This document shows, piece after piece, positions 45,893 to 58,555 of a stretch of DNA of 64,000 nucleotides. Location: contig CP137329.1 in NCBI GenBank assembly GCA_033182465.1, forward strand, positions 930,001 through 994,000, in the 5' to 3' direction. Origin of the DNA: Sanghuangporus weigelae. Its lineage: Eukaryota; Basidiomycota; Agaricomycetes; Hymenochaetales; Hymenochaetaceae. How positions within the stretch are numbered: position 1 is the first letter of the stretch; each line of letters starts with the position of its first letter. The position numbers and the translations under genes were made by a program. The notes beneath the pieces are model-generated. The model was given only the letters and a program-made list of their open reading frames with translations. It made no database searches and was not told the DNA's origin.

Positions 45893-47677
45893 TGCGTGCT
45901 CGCCGGCTGCACCTCTCCTTTCTCACATCCACCACCACCATCTCCTCGACTCCCCGCTCTCTCACACAACATCGCCACTTCCGTAACTTTTCCTCATCGC
46001 AAACAATGCGCACTCTCTGTGTCGACTCCCTCAACCCTGCTATCCTTAATGTAGAGTACGCCGTGCGCGGTGAGCTCGCCATTCGTGCAGAACACTACCG
46101 CCACCTTCTTCAAAAGCCTAATCACGGCCTACCATTTGACCGTGTCATCAACAGCAACATTGGTAATCCCCAACAGAAGGGCCTCGATCAGCCGCCCATT
46201 ACCTGGAATCGTCAGGTGTGTCTATGTTCCTACGCTTTCCTTCTGTGTTGTACTCTTGTGAAATGAAAGAAGTCTGAGCTGGATAGAAGAAGGCACATTA
46301 ATTACTGCATAGGATGAGACTTTCGTCCACATGATGTTGGGCTTCATGACTCGTGTCCTTCGAATTTGAATATAATGACCAATGCGCATTTCAGATTGCT
46401 GCTTTGACAGAATACCCAGAACTTATCGAAAAGGCAAAGGATCTTTTCCCGGAGGATGCAATTGAACGTGCGAAGGAGCTCCTAGAGGAGGTCGGCTCCA
46501 TTGGCGCTTATTCCCATAGTCAAGGCGTCCCCCTCATCCGCAAAAGCGTTGCCGACTTTATCGCAGGTCGGTAGTATATTACATTACCCTCGTACGTTTA
46601 GTGTTGAGCATTCGCTACTTGTTAGAACGCGATGGATACCCTGCAGACCCAGGACACATTTTCCTTACTGCGGGCGCATCGGCAGGCGTGGCTCTTCTCC
46701 TTTCCATGCTCATCGCGAGACCTGGAAAATCCGGTGTGCTTATCCCTATTCCTCAATACCCCTTATACACCGCAACGCTTGCACAGTACAATGGTGTACC
46801 CGTGCCTTACCATTTGGACGAAAAGTCCGGATGGAGTACCTCTCCGGAACAGATCCTTGAGGCGCTAGAAAAGGCAAAATCCGAGGGAATTGATGTCCGC
46901 GCTGTGGTGGTGATCAATCCGGGTAACCCCACGGGCAGCCTGCTTACGTCTGCGATTCAGAGGCATATCATTCGGATTTGCAACGATCATGGATTGATGC
47001 TCCTCGCAGATGAAGTCTACCAAGACAACTTGCATTTTCGGGATGAATACCCGTTTACGTCGTTTAAAAAGATCCTGTGCGAGATGAGTAATCAGGCGGA
47101 CGTCGCACTTGCTAGTTTCCACTCTACTAGCAAGGGAGTTACGGGAGAATGTGGCCGACGTGGGGGTTACTTCGAGCTCGTGAACGTCGACGACGAAGTC
47201 CTCGCGCAGATCTATAAGATGGCAAGTGTGGGGTTATGTCCGCCTGTCCCGGGACAAGTGGCGGTAGACTGTATGGTCCGCCCGCCTAAAAAAGGCTCTC
47301 CAAGTCATCCACGTTGGAAAGCGGAGACAGACGCGATACATACCGCTCTCGCGACACGTACTAAAACGATGGTCGCGCGTCTTAACTCCCTACCCGGTAT
47401 GTCTTGCCAGTCCGCTAACGGAGCATTGTACCTCTACCCGCGTATCGAGCTCCCCCCACGCGTGATTGAAGCAGCGCATAAGGCTGGAAAGAAAGCTGAC
47501 ACGTTCTACGCCCTTGCACTGCTGGACGCGACGGGTATATGTGCCGTCTCCGGAAGCGGGTTCGGCCAAAGGGGCGATGAGGGGAACTTTAGGCTCACCT
47601 GTCTTTGTTCGGGCGTCGAGGAATATGTGGGCAAGCTGGAGAAGTTCCATAGGGAGTTTATGGAGAAGTATTCGTAA
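45892..47677 (+). CDS. ALT1: Alanine aminotransferase, possible dual mitochondrial/cytosolic start
   Basis: A PLP enzyme interconverting alanine and 2-oxoglutarate with pyruvate and glutamate. From ATG 45892 the N-terminus MRARRLHLSFLTSTTTIS...RNFSSSQ looks like a mitochondrial transit peptide. From ATG 46006 it is MRTLCVDSLNPAILNVEYAV, the typical ALT start. Exons join at about 46215/46394 and 46565/46625. Visible are SNIGNPQQKG, IGAYSHSQGVPLIRKS, ERDGYPADPGHIFLTAGAS, VVINPGNPTGS, ADEVYQDN and SFHSTSKGVTGECGRRGGYF, with the PLP lysine at codon 47132-47134. The C-terminal region GFGQRGDEGNFRLTCL is complete. About 500 residues with the long start. Intact. Confidence 0.92.
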
Positions 47678-48714
47678 GGAAAAACGTTATGGGCTCTTTT
47701 TGCGTTCGGGCTGTTTGGTTTGCTACCACCCTACCGTCATCGATTTCCTTTTTGCGTTGTTGACTTCGCTTTGTCTTTTCGATTCAATCCATAATTGGCT
47801 TCTTACACTTTCAGTTTCTTGGTTTCGCACCCGCTTTCCTCCTTGACTACCATAACGATCACGATGCTCGGGTTCACTTGCAGAAATTAGCACACGAAAA
47901 AGACACAACACAAACAACACAACCGTCTAATCAATTCCCTCTTCCCCATCCACACAACTATCTACTATGTGATTTACTCATTTGCGTAAAAACAAGCAGA
48001 TAAGAATGAAATGAATGATGTCGAATGAATGAATGAAATCAAAAAGGGGAGAAAGAAATCAAACAAAACGAACAAAAGACCAAACAACCAAACAGATCGA
48101 GCGGTGAAGAGAAGAGAAGACGACGTGTTGCCTGTGTACGTGTGTATGTGTATGTATATGTTTATTGTTATTTGAATAGGATCAAAAAAGGGGGCCCTTC
48201 CTCCTGAAATGGAATACACAAGAAAAGTAATTCAAAGAATCAAAAGGGCTAAACAAGAGAAGAGGAAGAGACGAGAATAAAAGGAGACGGCTAGCATTTT
48301 CAGACTCATGATCAGGTTTGACCAGAAAGGTGAAGAGGAAAGGAAGAAAAAAGGCAATCACAGATGCATCAGAAAGGTGAAGGAGGCGACTGAAGACGTT
48401 GGGGACGGAAGTTGTGGCAGGAGGTGGTAAGAAGATGGACGGTAGAAGAGCGAGGTGAAGGGCGAGGTGAAGGGCGAGGAGCAAGGCGAGATGCACAGTC
48501 CAGTGTACATGCTAATTGCACAAAACACTCCTGCGCAGAAGATTGAGGAAACGAGAGAAGACACGAAAGAGATCCGATGCAAAGGTTGTGAGAAGAAGAG
48601 GGATGACGAGAGAGGGAAAGCGAGGGTAGCGGAGCGAGTTAAACGAAAAACGGGAGGGAGAATAGAGGGAGAATTAATAAATAATATTTTTGAGATTATT
48701 TGGAGGAAAGCACA
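47678..48714. other. Convergent spacer between aminotransferase and copper-fist gene
   Basis: About 1 kb of purine-rich, low-complexity sequence. It includes a short 12-bp tandem repeat (GGCGAGGTGAAG) at about 48450-48490. No gene called. Confidence 0.5.
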
Positions 48715-50803
48715 TCAGTTGAACGGCATAGTCCGCGAGTCCGTTGCGTTGATGGTGTCCTTGGCAATCGTGACGTCGAGGGTAGCAGGGGCCGGAGCAC
48801 GACCGCGTTCTCGCATCAACGCGTGCGCGCGAGACATAGGCCACTCAGCGGCCGAAGGGAATGCACCAAGGACCCATGGATTCTCAGCACTAGCGGTGGC
48901 TATGTTCTGAAAGCCAGTGTTGTCCGCGGCGTTATGCCACCGATCTTTGCTTGCATTTACGCAATCGCTACTCCCGTTCCTTGCCCAGTGGCTCATGCCC
49001 ATACTGGAGCGCGAACGGCCGCTGGAATGGGAGCCGATCGATGATGAACGGGTTAGCGGCGGGAGGCCTGCTGGAGGACGTATGACGAAGTCACCGTCCA
49101 AGAGGTAGTCAAAGGCGTACTGCTGAGGCTTCGGTTCTGCAATCGCAGACGTGGACGAAGACGTATACTGAAAGTCCTCAATACCACAAGCCTGGATTGT
49201 AAGCATAGGAGGCGGTGCGGAAGTGGAGAATGGGTTTGAAGCCGCACTAAGTGCCTCAGACGCATATTCTCGCACTTCCTGGACCGAGGGCGCTTCCGCC
49301 ATTTGTAAACTGAACATGCCCGCAGCGGAGCGGAGACCATTCACGTCGACGACGTCCTGCTCATTTCCGCTGAGGTAGTTGTCGTTAAAGTCGATATTTC
49401 CAAGCCTTGGCAAAAGATCGAACTGTCGTAGGTAGTCCGGATCTTGCGCCTGGGCGAGGTCATGTGAAACGTCAAGAGCTTGGGGAACAGGGAGTGCTTG
49501 AGGGTCTGTGCGAGGGTTGGTGAAAGGGATGGATGAAGAAGGTTGTTGTGCATTCGGCATGTCAGGTTCGGAGGGGGAGGGATTCGTATTGGACTCCATC
49601 ATCTCTCGGAGCCATGCATCCACATCAACAGATCCGATATTAAGTGCTCCAAAAGGATCGGATTGGTACTCGGATGGTTGCTGGTCGTACGCAGAGAGCA
49701 TGTTGTTGACGTCGCCTTCTGAGAGTCTCTCGCTATTAGGCCATGCTGAAGATGGTTCGGAACGCGCGCCAAAGTTCTGCTCCTGCTCATAGGAAATGGG
49801 CGGTACTGGATAAATATAGCCATTCGAAGCATCTGGCCCGCGCGTGGCGGGAGCTTCGTGGCCACTTTGAATATCGTGCGTTCGCAGATGCGCGTCATGG
49901 GCATGCCCATATGGATTATAGAGCACCGAACCATGCGTCGTGCGCGAAACATGGCCATGTATGAGTGTATGAGTCTCGGGCTCGATTGGCAGGAGGCGCT
50001 GTGATAGCTCGAGAGCATCGCCTGGGTCTGACGACGGGCGGTGCGCAATCGCCCGAATATCGCCGACCTTGGGGCGCGGTATCGGCGGCGTTGCACTGCG
50101 CCTCGCCCGCGGTGGATGACGCGGAGTGCAGCAGTTGCACAAGCCACCGGGATTATTACACGAACAATATGGCAAGTTTCCAACTAGTTACAAGAGACGT
50201 TAGTAAAATCTCGCTCAGAGCGAGAGGTGCAAATATGGTCGCGAACTTTGTTGGACAGCCTTCGTCCTGCTGAGAGGATAGGATGCATCTTCCGAATCTG
50301 ATGTGGGGGCGGACGCTGACTGGAGGCCGAAAGGGAATGCGGCGCTGGGAGGAGGGCCCTTTCGGTTGGCTGTATGCAGTCGGGAGATGTCAGATGACCG
50401 CGACGATATCTCAGTAGGGGGGACGGGTCGCTTGCCTTTCTTTGCGGGGATGCTGTGGGATATGGTGGATGGATCTTCTCTGTCCTGACATACACATTTG
50501 ACATGCACTTGTTTCGTCTTCCTTAGCTCCCTACAATGCTCGCACTGGGTGATGGGGCGGCCTTTCTTCTTGATTTCGAACAGGGGGCGTTCGGTGTGAT
50601 TGCACGTCGAGGAGCGATGCCCCTTGATGCACGTCTCACTATAAACCAGAGAAAGTGAGCGACTTGCCGCAAGTAGAGACGAGGCATTAACTGCTCACCA
50701 CGCGTACTTCTTGTCGTTGACGAAAACCTGGGGAGATCGATTAGAAACAGGGCCTTGGTACTCCACAGCGGGGAATGGGCTGAGTTGACCGTGCACGTAC
50801 CAT
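48715..50803 (-). CDS. Copper-fist transcription factor (Ace1/Mac1/Cuf1 type)
   Basis: Copper-fist proteins bind DNA through a zinc/copper-stabilised N-terminus and control copper uptake or detoxification genes. The domain is complete after splicing: MVFVNDKKYACETCIKGHRS, STCNHTERPLFEIKKKGRP, ITQCEHCRELRKTKQ, VHVKCVC. It requires a first exon of only ATG (50801-50803), then an intron to 50728, and a further intron splitting the first Cys codon of YACETC. The last intron (about 50185-50247) has a perfect TACTAAC branch site and joins to GNLPYCSCNNPGGLCNCC, a Cys-rich cluster of the kind that senses Cu(I). A long acidic, Ser/Pro-rich region follows (SEYQSDPFGALNIGSVDVDAW), likely the activation domain. 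About 650 residues. Which metal genes it controls cannot be told. Confidence 0.9.
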
Positions 50804-52692
50804 GATTGCTCAGAAGAAAAGGCAACAACCCCGGGACTCGAGGAGAGAGTCTTCCGCCCACAAACGCTCACCGTGTTCGTTATTGAAAGCTCATCACGAC
50901 GAGGACATCGACCTTAAGTATCGAAGGGGGGAGGAGGAGGACGGCAAGGGATGAGAGTCGGTTCCTATCAGCCCGTGGCCTGCTTATACCCTGCTTAGAT
51001 AACTTGACAAACATGCACAAATACACCTCCCACGTTTTCTCAGGATCGCGAAGAATTTTGTTGATTTTCCTATTCGTACAAAAAGGACACATCAAGGGCC
51101 CACAAGGGACTCCCAAGATCAATCCGATAAGCTATGCCATGGCGTCTTATGACTCCCCACAACTCATTCTTGTCCTCTGGTGCTTGTGCTATCTATCCAG
51201 TACATCTTTACATGGAAGAGATGATCATATAAGACGCGTTGCACAGGATTACTCGCACCCTCTAAAATACCTGGGAACCGGCACTCGGGACGAATAGCGA
51301 CACTGAATGTGCCCGGTGCGTCGTGGTCTGCTTCTCTCCCCGCTTGCGCCCAGAGAAGGTCATCCAGCTGTCCAGAAGAACCCTGCCAGGAGGCCGGCGG
51401 GAACATCGCAATGATCCATGATCGCTAACGAACGAACGATACGAACTAAAAAAAAAAGTTTAAACAACAAAAAATGCAGTATGGATGGATACGGGCTCCG
51501 TCTCCATCCCAACTTGATACAGGGGCTCCAAGTTTCAGATGCGTTCAGGCTCAAGAGCTCGGTGACGCCTTAAGACCAGGGCAGGCAAGGGATGTGCACG
51601 ACTAGTGTCCAATCGGCGGTATGGTGCCTACGTTAATGAACAATAGGTCTTTTGATCTTCAGGCTCAGAACTCAGGGCCATACGGAAAATGTAGCCTGTT
51701 TTGACCTGCAGCGCTGCCTCGGCGGAGGAGAGCACGACTGGAGCTTCTTCAATAGGTCCGATTATGCCCCACAGGCGATCTTGCTTTGAGCTTCGCTTCG
51801 GATCCCGTGGATAGAGCGATCAGCCAGCGTAGCAATGAAATCTAGTCAGATCAAACTCACCCGTGTTCCTATGCACCCGAGAGGGACTTTCTGAAACATT
51901 TGGGAGGACAGGGTCCTCCGGGCATGTTTTGTACATACTTTACGAGTGACTAGAGTTGACAACTTGCATAGGTAACAGGTCAGCTCTATTCAGGATGTTG
52001 ACCAGATTTGGGTAGCGTCGATGATTAATACTTAGTGAAAAAAAATGAATATAAATGTTTACCTAAACAACAACAAACACGTGTACGACGCGTTTTCAGG
52101 CAGCGCAGCTCCTTCTGTATTTTAAGGTCCAGGACATAGAATCACAGAAGATACGCCCTTCGTTCATAAGAAGCCCTGCCCAGGTGAGAAAACTCTAAAA
52201 TAATCAAAGAGTTCAGCGCAACGAGTCCTCGCGCCCAACAAACATGCGGGAAGCATAGAGAATGAATACGCACATCAGAATACGAATACTTACAAAAAAA
52301 GTTCACTCGATAATCGATAGTCAGCTTGATCAAAAGAACTTCGTCAATAAGCCATGTCATGAGCTCGGGCTCCAGCACGCTCCAGGACATGTGGGGAGGT
52401 GCTCTCGGTAGAGAGAGGCTCACATGTCAGTGATGGCAACGAACGACACCGGCCCGAAGAAAAAAAGATAGGGCGAAATAGAGGTCCTTTCGCGCGAGTG
52501 AAATCCTACATCAGACCCTTGTCTTGATTTTGAGGCGGGCTAGACGACTTGGAAGAAACTTGGATCTGTGGTGTTGCCGCGAGGTAGAGAGGCAACGTGA
52601 CAGTAGCGTCACTTATATGTCACACCCTTCGGACTCTGTAGTAGAATTTTGAAGTTCCTCTCTGTTCCTCTTACAGTACACAATCTCAAAAA
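50804..52692. other. Long divergent region between the copper-fist gene and zuotin
   Basis: A 1.9 kb region with no recognised gene. Short frames on both strands show no conserved features. It carries the promoters of the two divergent genes. Confidence 0.5.
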
Positions 52693-54346
52693 ATGGCCAC
52701 TGTAATCAACCTCCCCATCACAGCGCCGCCTACTCCTGCAAGCTGGATGCAGGATCAAACTAATACTGGCCAGACTATCTCACGTACGTAGCCTGACCCT
52801 TTGAAAGGATCGTATAAGTAGGAACTGACGCTTGTTCTTCAACCTTCCTAGCTGCATCTCCTTCTGCGAATCTATTCGCCAACTTTTCCTCCGAGCTCAA
52901 ACCTGTAAGACTGCTTCCCGCAGGATCAGCATACCTCGCACACGTCCGGAGGTCTATTCATAATCACTCCTTTGAGGAGCACGACAAGCACGAGGAAGAG
53001 CGTCGTAAGCGCGCGAAGAACGACGAAGGACAAGCAAATGAGGATGATTTAGGTGTTGGAGATGAAGAGGAGACTTTGGAGCTTCTTACTCTCGATCCAA
53101 AGGAGTGGAAGGTAAGTTGGACTCTGCTCTACTTCCCTCGTGCGCGATGCGCATATTGCGTAAATTTTGGGTCGGTCATTACCTACAATTTGTATCAGTA
53201 TGATATAAGCGTGTGGCGAAAGTCTTTTCACAATTCCTGAGAGCTTCAGAAGTAGCTACACATGCCGCTCCAACGTGGCTGGTACCATCATGCTTTATTG
53301 TATTGATAAATCGTTACGGTCCTCCTTGTATAATTGCAGATATTGACTTTTTTCTTCAAAGAAACAAGACCACTACGCCGTGCTCGGTCTCTCTCATCTG
53401 CGATACAAAGCAACTCAAGAGCAAATAAAAATCGCTCGTAAGTCGCTTGATTTCGTAGTAAATTCTTCTCTTACTTATCCTTAGCGCTCCAGATCGCAAA
53501 AAGGTGCTAAAGCATCACCCAGACAAGAAGGCGGGTCTCGCAGGAGACTCGAACGACGACGCATTTTTCAAATGTATCCAAAAAGCGCAAGAAGTGCTAT
53601 CCAACCCGGAGAAACGACGTCAGTTCGATTCCATCGACCCATACTACATGGAACTCGAAGAGGAAGTTCCCAAGGAGAAGGAAGCGAGGCGGGCTGTAGA
53701 ACGTGACCCGAAGGAATTCTTCGATACTTTCGGGCCTATTTTCGAGCGAGAAGCCCGCTTTAGCAAAAATCACCCTGTGCCGATGCTTGGTGCGATGGAT
53801 GACTCGAAGCAACAAGTCGAGAGCTTCTATGATTTCTGGTACAATTTCGACAGCTGGCGAAGTTTCGAGTATCTAGATAAAGAGGTAAATGAAGGGAGCG
53901 ACAAGTTAGTATCACACACCGTTTCAATAGGGTTTCCTACTGATGTTTGACCTTCCAGCCGCGATGACAAGCGTTACACGGAGAAGAAAAATCGATCAGA
54001 ACGCGCGAGACGTAAGAAAGAAGATAACGCACGATTGCGTTCTCTTGTCGATCTTGCGTTGGCAGTCGACCCGCGCATGAAACGGATAAAGCAAGAAGAG
54101 AAGGAAGCACGCGAAGCGAAGAGACGCAAAGTCAAGCCAGGAGCCAACGGTGGGGAAGATGCAGAGAAGAAGCGGCAAGAGGAAGAGGCCGAAAAGAAAC
54201 GTGCAGAGGAAGCAACTGCTCGAGAAAAAGTGGAGAAGGAAAAGGAGAAGAAGGCGAAGGCAAAAGCTGCAAAGGATGCGCGCCGGGCGGCGAGAAAGGC
54301 GGCCGAAGAATCCGGTGCTCTCACTCCTCCTAATGGTGCGGCGTAA
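52693..54346 (+). CDS. ZUO1: Zuotin-like J protein of the ribosome-associated complex
   Basis: Zuotin (Zuo1/DNAJC2) recruits Hsp70 to nascent chains at the ribosome exit. Order: N-terminal region ([18 protein letters not shown]), acidic linker, TLDPKEWK, J domain [20 protein letters not shown] with the HPD motif in LKHHPDKK (53512-53529), then the UBD/ZHD region [20 protein letters not shown] and [20 protein letters not shown], and a charged, helical Lys/Glu/Arg/Ala-rich segment that binds ribosomes. It ends [10 protein letters not shown]. Several introns at about 52780-52850, 53112-53360, 53436-53490 and 53906-53958 are inferred. The protein seems to lack the C-terminal four-helix bundle of yeast Zuo1 and the SANT domains of animals. 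Confidence 0.9.
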
Positions 54347-56249
54347 ACATGCGTCCGTCGATAGCTTTCTTGTGATCACCGCCTGCTGCATTGCTTTGTG
54401 CTGAACAAGTGACTTCTCTAGAGCAATAACCATAGACCGTTTGGGAATATTTTCTTGTATATCTTGCTGAATGAGATTCCTCAGCCAGATCCATTTGACT
54501 CTCGTATACTTGTTGCCCAGAAAGCGATTCGTAAAGGAGATGCCTGCCTCCTGTATGTCGCCGACGATGAGAATGAATCACGGCTCGAGAGGAATTCGCT
54601 CGGGTGACACTACCCGATGCACGATCTCGCTCATGCCTTGTGTACTCAAAGCAATCAAATTGGATCACGCAAACTCCGATCAATAACCAAACCCCTCAGT
54701 TTAACGCAACAAGTCGACAGGCCGATCCATTGAATCGGTCGGCTCACGAAGCAAACGATGGTCAGCCTCCCTGGATGCTCTTGGTCGTGTTATCCAATCA
54801 GTAAATTTTTACTCGTAGACGAAGCCCGTAGTAAGGACATCGGCGTGATACACCGGAAGCGAGCGAGGCTTGTCTGGTTCGCGGTCCCGTTATCGACATT
54901 GATGAAAACTCGGAAGATGCAGGTAGTCAGGCTATCTGATGGATACAGCGAGCGCGTATGTCTTGATGTCTGGTTCGCCGAGTTAAATATGGAGGCGAAA
55001 GTCACTCAAGACTTGCGGTTTCCCTGAAGGTCATAAAAAAATAAAAAATCTGCTGAGAGGTCCTTGGGCCAGCGTTCCTCGAAGACCCTTACGCATCATT
55101 ATTGACGAGACATTCATCGCTGCGAACCGGCCACGAGCGGTTTGTGCTATAGTTCTTCACATCGAAGTGAATTTTTTTTTTCCACAAAGAGGACCCAGAG
55201 ACAACATCCAGAGGTGAGCAGCGGCTAGGATCCTCTCACCAAAGCCTAGCACCCTCTTCCGATCATGCCTGGCCAATAGAGCTACTTAGTGCGGAGCAAT
55301 TGGTCTCCGACGGCTAGTAATTGAGCTCACGGTCGTGCAGAAGCATTGCGAAACTACTCTGCGATCCTTTGAGGTACGCCTCTAAGGCGTCATAAACTGT
55401 CTATGCGACATCTATAATATACGCAGCATAAGTAAGAGATCTCAGGCGACGGAGAACATCGAATGTTCAAGGAAGTCGAGAACCATCCGAGGCGTCGAGC
55501 TGTGGAAACGTCACACGAAATCGGGGGGCACATGAGATTTACAAGCTACTAGAATGAAGACGCTAGCTGCTCTGCGGTCCAAAATCGAGGTGCAACGTAC
55601 CTTGTTTGTGTGACTGGATGTTCACCTGCGCTGAGTTATGTCCAGCCACTACGATTCTCCCAGTGCAGGCGCAATGTTCGCCCGTACCGAGTAGTCCTCG
55701 GCCAGATCTCTACATCTTTCAAAAACTTGTGAAGTCAGTTCACGCTTCGTACAACTCAAGAACTCAGTTTTCTCAACATTGCTCATGGACTGTAGGTCCA
55801 TAAGGTGCATCGAACTCAGAGCTCATCCGACATTTGCGTACTACGACTCAATATGAGTTTTCCTCAAAAGCCATGCTGAATATCAGTTTCTCGCATGTCT
55901 TTTCCCGTCCAGATATATAAATGATTGAAATGAACATCGCTCGCCGGCGTTTAGATCATAACAATATTCGCTTCGGAGGCGTTCTGCTCCTCTTTTATCC
56001 GCAGTCATCGACATGGTTTAGCGCCCCGGCGGACTATCAAGTGCTGCAGCAGCCACTGCTGCTAAGGGTATGCCGTCAAACATTTCGTTTCTTCACCTTT
56101 TTGGACCATAACGTAGAAAGCATAGCTTCCTCAGAGTTGAAGGACATGTGTATTTAGCATAACGTTCGACATCGGGCTCAATCGTCTCAGATCCAGGATT
56201 TACAAGTTCAAAGCCTCTCTTCCCTCGCCGCCATACGGACTACTTCAGT
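54347..56249. other. Region between zuotin and the broken SSP copy
   Basis: A 1.9 kb stretch without a recognised gene. The frame 54758-55027 has no supporting feature. Confidence 0.45.
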
Positions 56250-56774
56250 ATGGAGTTCTTTGCTGTCTTGCTAACTTTCGCTGCTACCACTCTCGCTCAG
56301 CGTGTTATCACTCGTGCACCTGATGCCAGCGCCAAGCTTGCAGCCCACTGCTTCCTTGTCTCCATGGTCAAGTCTGTGGGTTTTGCCCCTTCCCCCACTC
56401 CTCTGCTGATGTTCTGGCTGCCTATTCGGATTATAGACCTCCCTGAACCCTACTGAAGAGATCGGTGTTTTTATCACGCTGCGCCACTGCACTCAGACCC
56501 CCATGCGATGATGCTAACCAGACCCTAGGAAGCATACTGCTCTCCGGTGCTTTTCATCCCAAGCGTAATGTCGGCTTCAACAGACAACCCGTTCAGAATT
56601 TTACTGTCACGATTCTCGACGAATCCACGCCCTTCTCAGCGTCGCCCATGCCAACCTCGTTGGTATGAACACCTTCTGTATAAGTCTGAGGTCTTCCAAT
56701 TACTTACTAATTCCGTGTGTTATTAGGCTGGTCCGTCCCCCGCTACCGAAGTTCCTGACATCTTCGTGAACTGA
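56250..56774 (+). pseudogene. SSP-3: broken copy of the small secreted protein family
   Basis: It begins with an intact signal peptide (MEFFAVLLTFAATTLAQR) and a first intron at about 56374-56430. Exon 2 reads EEIGVFITLRHC, then a 1-nt insertion near 56505 breaks the frame inside the HCTQTPC motif. The next frame reads DDANQTLGSILLSGAFHPKR and QPVQNFTVTI. A second shift near 56630 is needed to read LLSVAHANLVG. The last exon resembles AGPSPATEVPDIFVN and stops at 56774. The parts match SSP-2 most closely. Non-functional as a full secreted protein. Confidence 0.82.
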
Positions 56775-57075
56775 GGTCGTCCTCCTCCCCGATCACTCAA
56801 TTAATCGTCCAGGTAGAGCTATTATTTTCCCGTTAAAAATTTTCTGCTTGAGCTCGGTTATTTTCCATTTTCATCTGAGATATAATTGAATCCTCAGCTA
56901 AACTGACTCCATATATCCCATGCCGCTCACCAACTCAAGAAAGACAAAGAATGTATTTGAAAAACGAACGACGCAAGCGACGTATGCAGTAAAAATCACC
57001 AATACATATCAGGAAAAGCGAAATGAGAAGGATATTTCAAGCGCGAGCTGGTCACACTGAATAGTACCATTAACT
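56775..57075. other. Spacer between SSP-3 and the pectate lyase
   Basis: About 300 bp, no gene; 3' ends of both neighbours. Confidence 0.5.
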
Positions 57076-58555
57076 TCAAGCAGAGAAGCCCAGCGTCGCT
57101 CCCGCTTCACCGACAACTCTAGACCGGACACTTGCCGTATCAATGAGGGTATAATCGTACGGAGGGTCCGTGAAGTCACCCTCGGGCGCTGTGTTCTCTG
57201 CGCCTCCGAAGTCATTGCCGTTTGCGATAGTAAAGCCTTCATCAGTCGAATAGAGGGGCTCTTCAGTGCCGCTGAAAACGTTGTTCTCGACAAGTAGTTG
57301 AGCACCTGAAATAGGTCTAAGATATCAAGGATGCTGAGAAAATTAAAGGAAATGGGACACACCGACGCGAGTGTTAATACCATCATTGTTGTCTTCGTAA
57401 ACGTTGTTGAAGATGTGTCCGTGACCAAAGCGGAATGACGGAGTGCGAGAGTTGAGGTTTTGCCTAGTCGTTGCGTCCACTGGTTTGTCAGTGAACGACT
57501 TCTTAGAGAGCCTGTGAGCACACACCAGTAGTTGTTCGCATAAGTCACAGTAATCGCTGTGTCCTGGTCCCCGTTGCTGTCAGAATGACCGACGAGCGAT
57601 GCCTTGAAATGATCATGGAGCTGCATGGAGAGACAAAATCCTATCATCAGATATTCTCCTCTAAGAGGTAATGAAGAGGACGCACATAACTGTTTGTAAC
57701 AGTGATTCCAGTGCAACCATGAGTGATGTCGAGGAGTCCATCGTAGCTAAAAGGATGAGGATGTCGAGATCAGTGACATTTCCGGGCTTTTGTTCAATAT
57801 GGCACATACAAGTCCTGGGAGATCATAAAACAGAGCTAAGGAGGATTCTTCTCGGTAGTAGGATAAACGGCATACCTTGTCGTGGTCGAGGTCTGAGCTA
57901 AGATCCAGGTGGTCAACCCAGACCTGACTGGACTCTTGTATGCCAATTGCATCGCCGGCATCAGCAAGAACCTTTTGGATAATGAGGTTGCGTATGATGA
58001 CATTAGTCTGGCCCAATACTCGCAGACCGACACCTTGGAGTGCTATAACATCGACATTATACGATCAAAATCCTGTCTGGCAGGTTTCGAGACAAGAACA
58101 TACTCGCTCCGGATGCGCCAAGTACCGAAGTGTTCGAGCCGACCTCGACGACAGTGTCACCAGTGATTGTACCTGACCAACTATCAATCGGAGCACAACC
58201 AAGGCAATAGAAGGAACTGACCAGAGACAATGACGATCTTTGCGTCGTTACCTTCCACAGCCGAGGTCAGCTCATCGAGCGTCGTCACAGTAGTTACAGT
58301 CCCTCCAGCACCACCAGACGTGCTGTTGACGGCAATTGCTTCAGTACACGGATGTAGAATACAATGCCCTACTAGAACTTACCCTCCATTCAAACCGACA
58401 GTCGCGACTTCGTCGGTCGACTGGCGCCTAGCAAGGCGAGGAGCAGCCTAAATCAGGAATTCGTCAGAAATGCAAACGAATATGGCATTACGGAAGAGCC
58501 ATACTATAGCGATGTGGGAAATTGCAAGAAAAAACAAAGAGAAAGATAACTTCAT
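57076..58555 (-). CDS. Pectate lyase, polysaccharide lyase family 1
   Basis: A secreted, Ca2+-dependent enzyme that cleaves polygalacturonate by beta-elimination. The signal peptide [17 protein letters not shown] is followed, after an intron, by [18 protein letters not shown], suggesting a Kex2-type site (ARR). Parallel beta-helix motifs are [20 protein letters not shown] (the vWiDH signature and Ca-binding Asp), [56 protein letters not shown] with the catalytic Arg, and [11 protein letters not shown]. The C-terminus is TLGFSA with TGA at 57076. About seven short introns; about 320 residues, normal for the family. No CBM1. Together with the AA9s this supports plant cell-wall degradation. Confidence 0.92.

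Noticed and set aside
54758-55027. 89-codon open frame after zuotin
   Set aside because: Does not resemble the missing zuotin C-terminus or any known domain.
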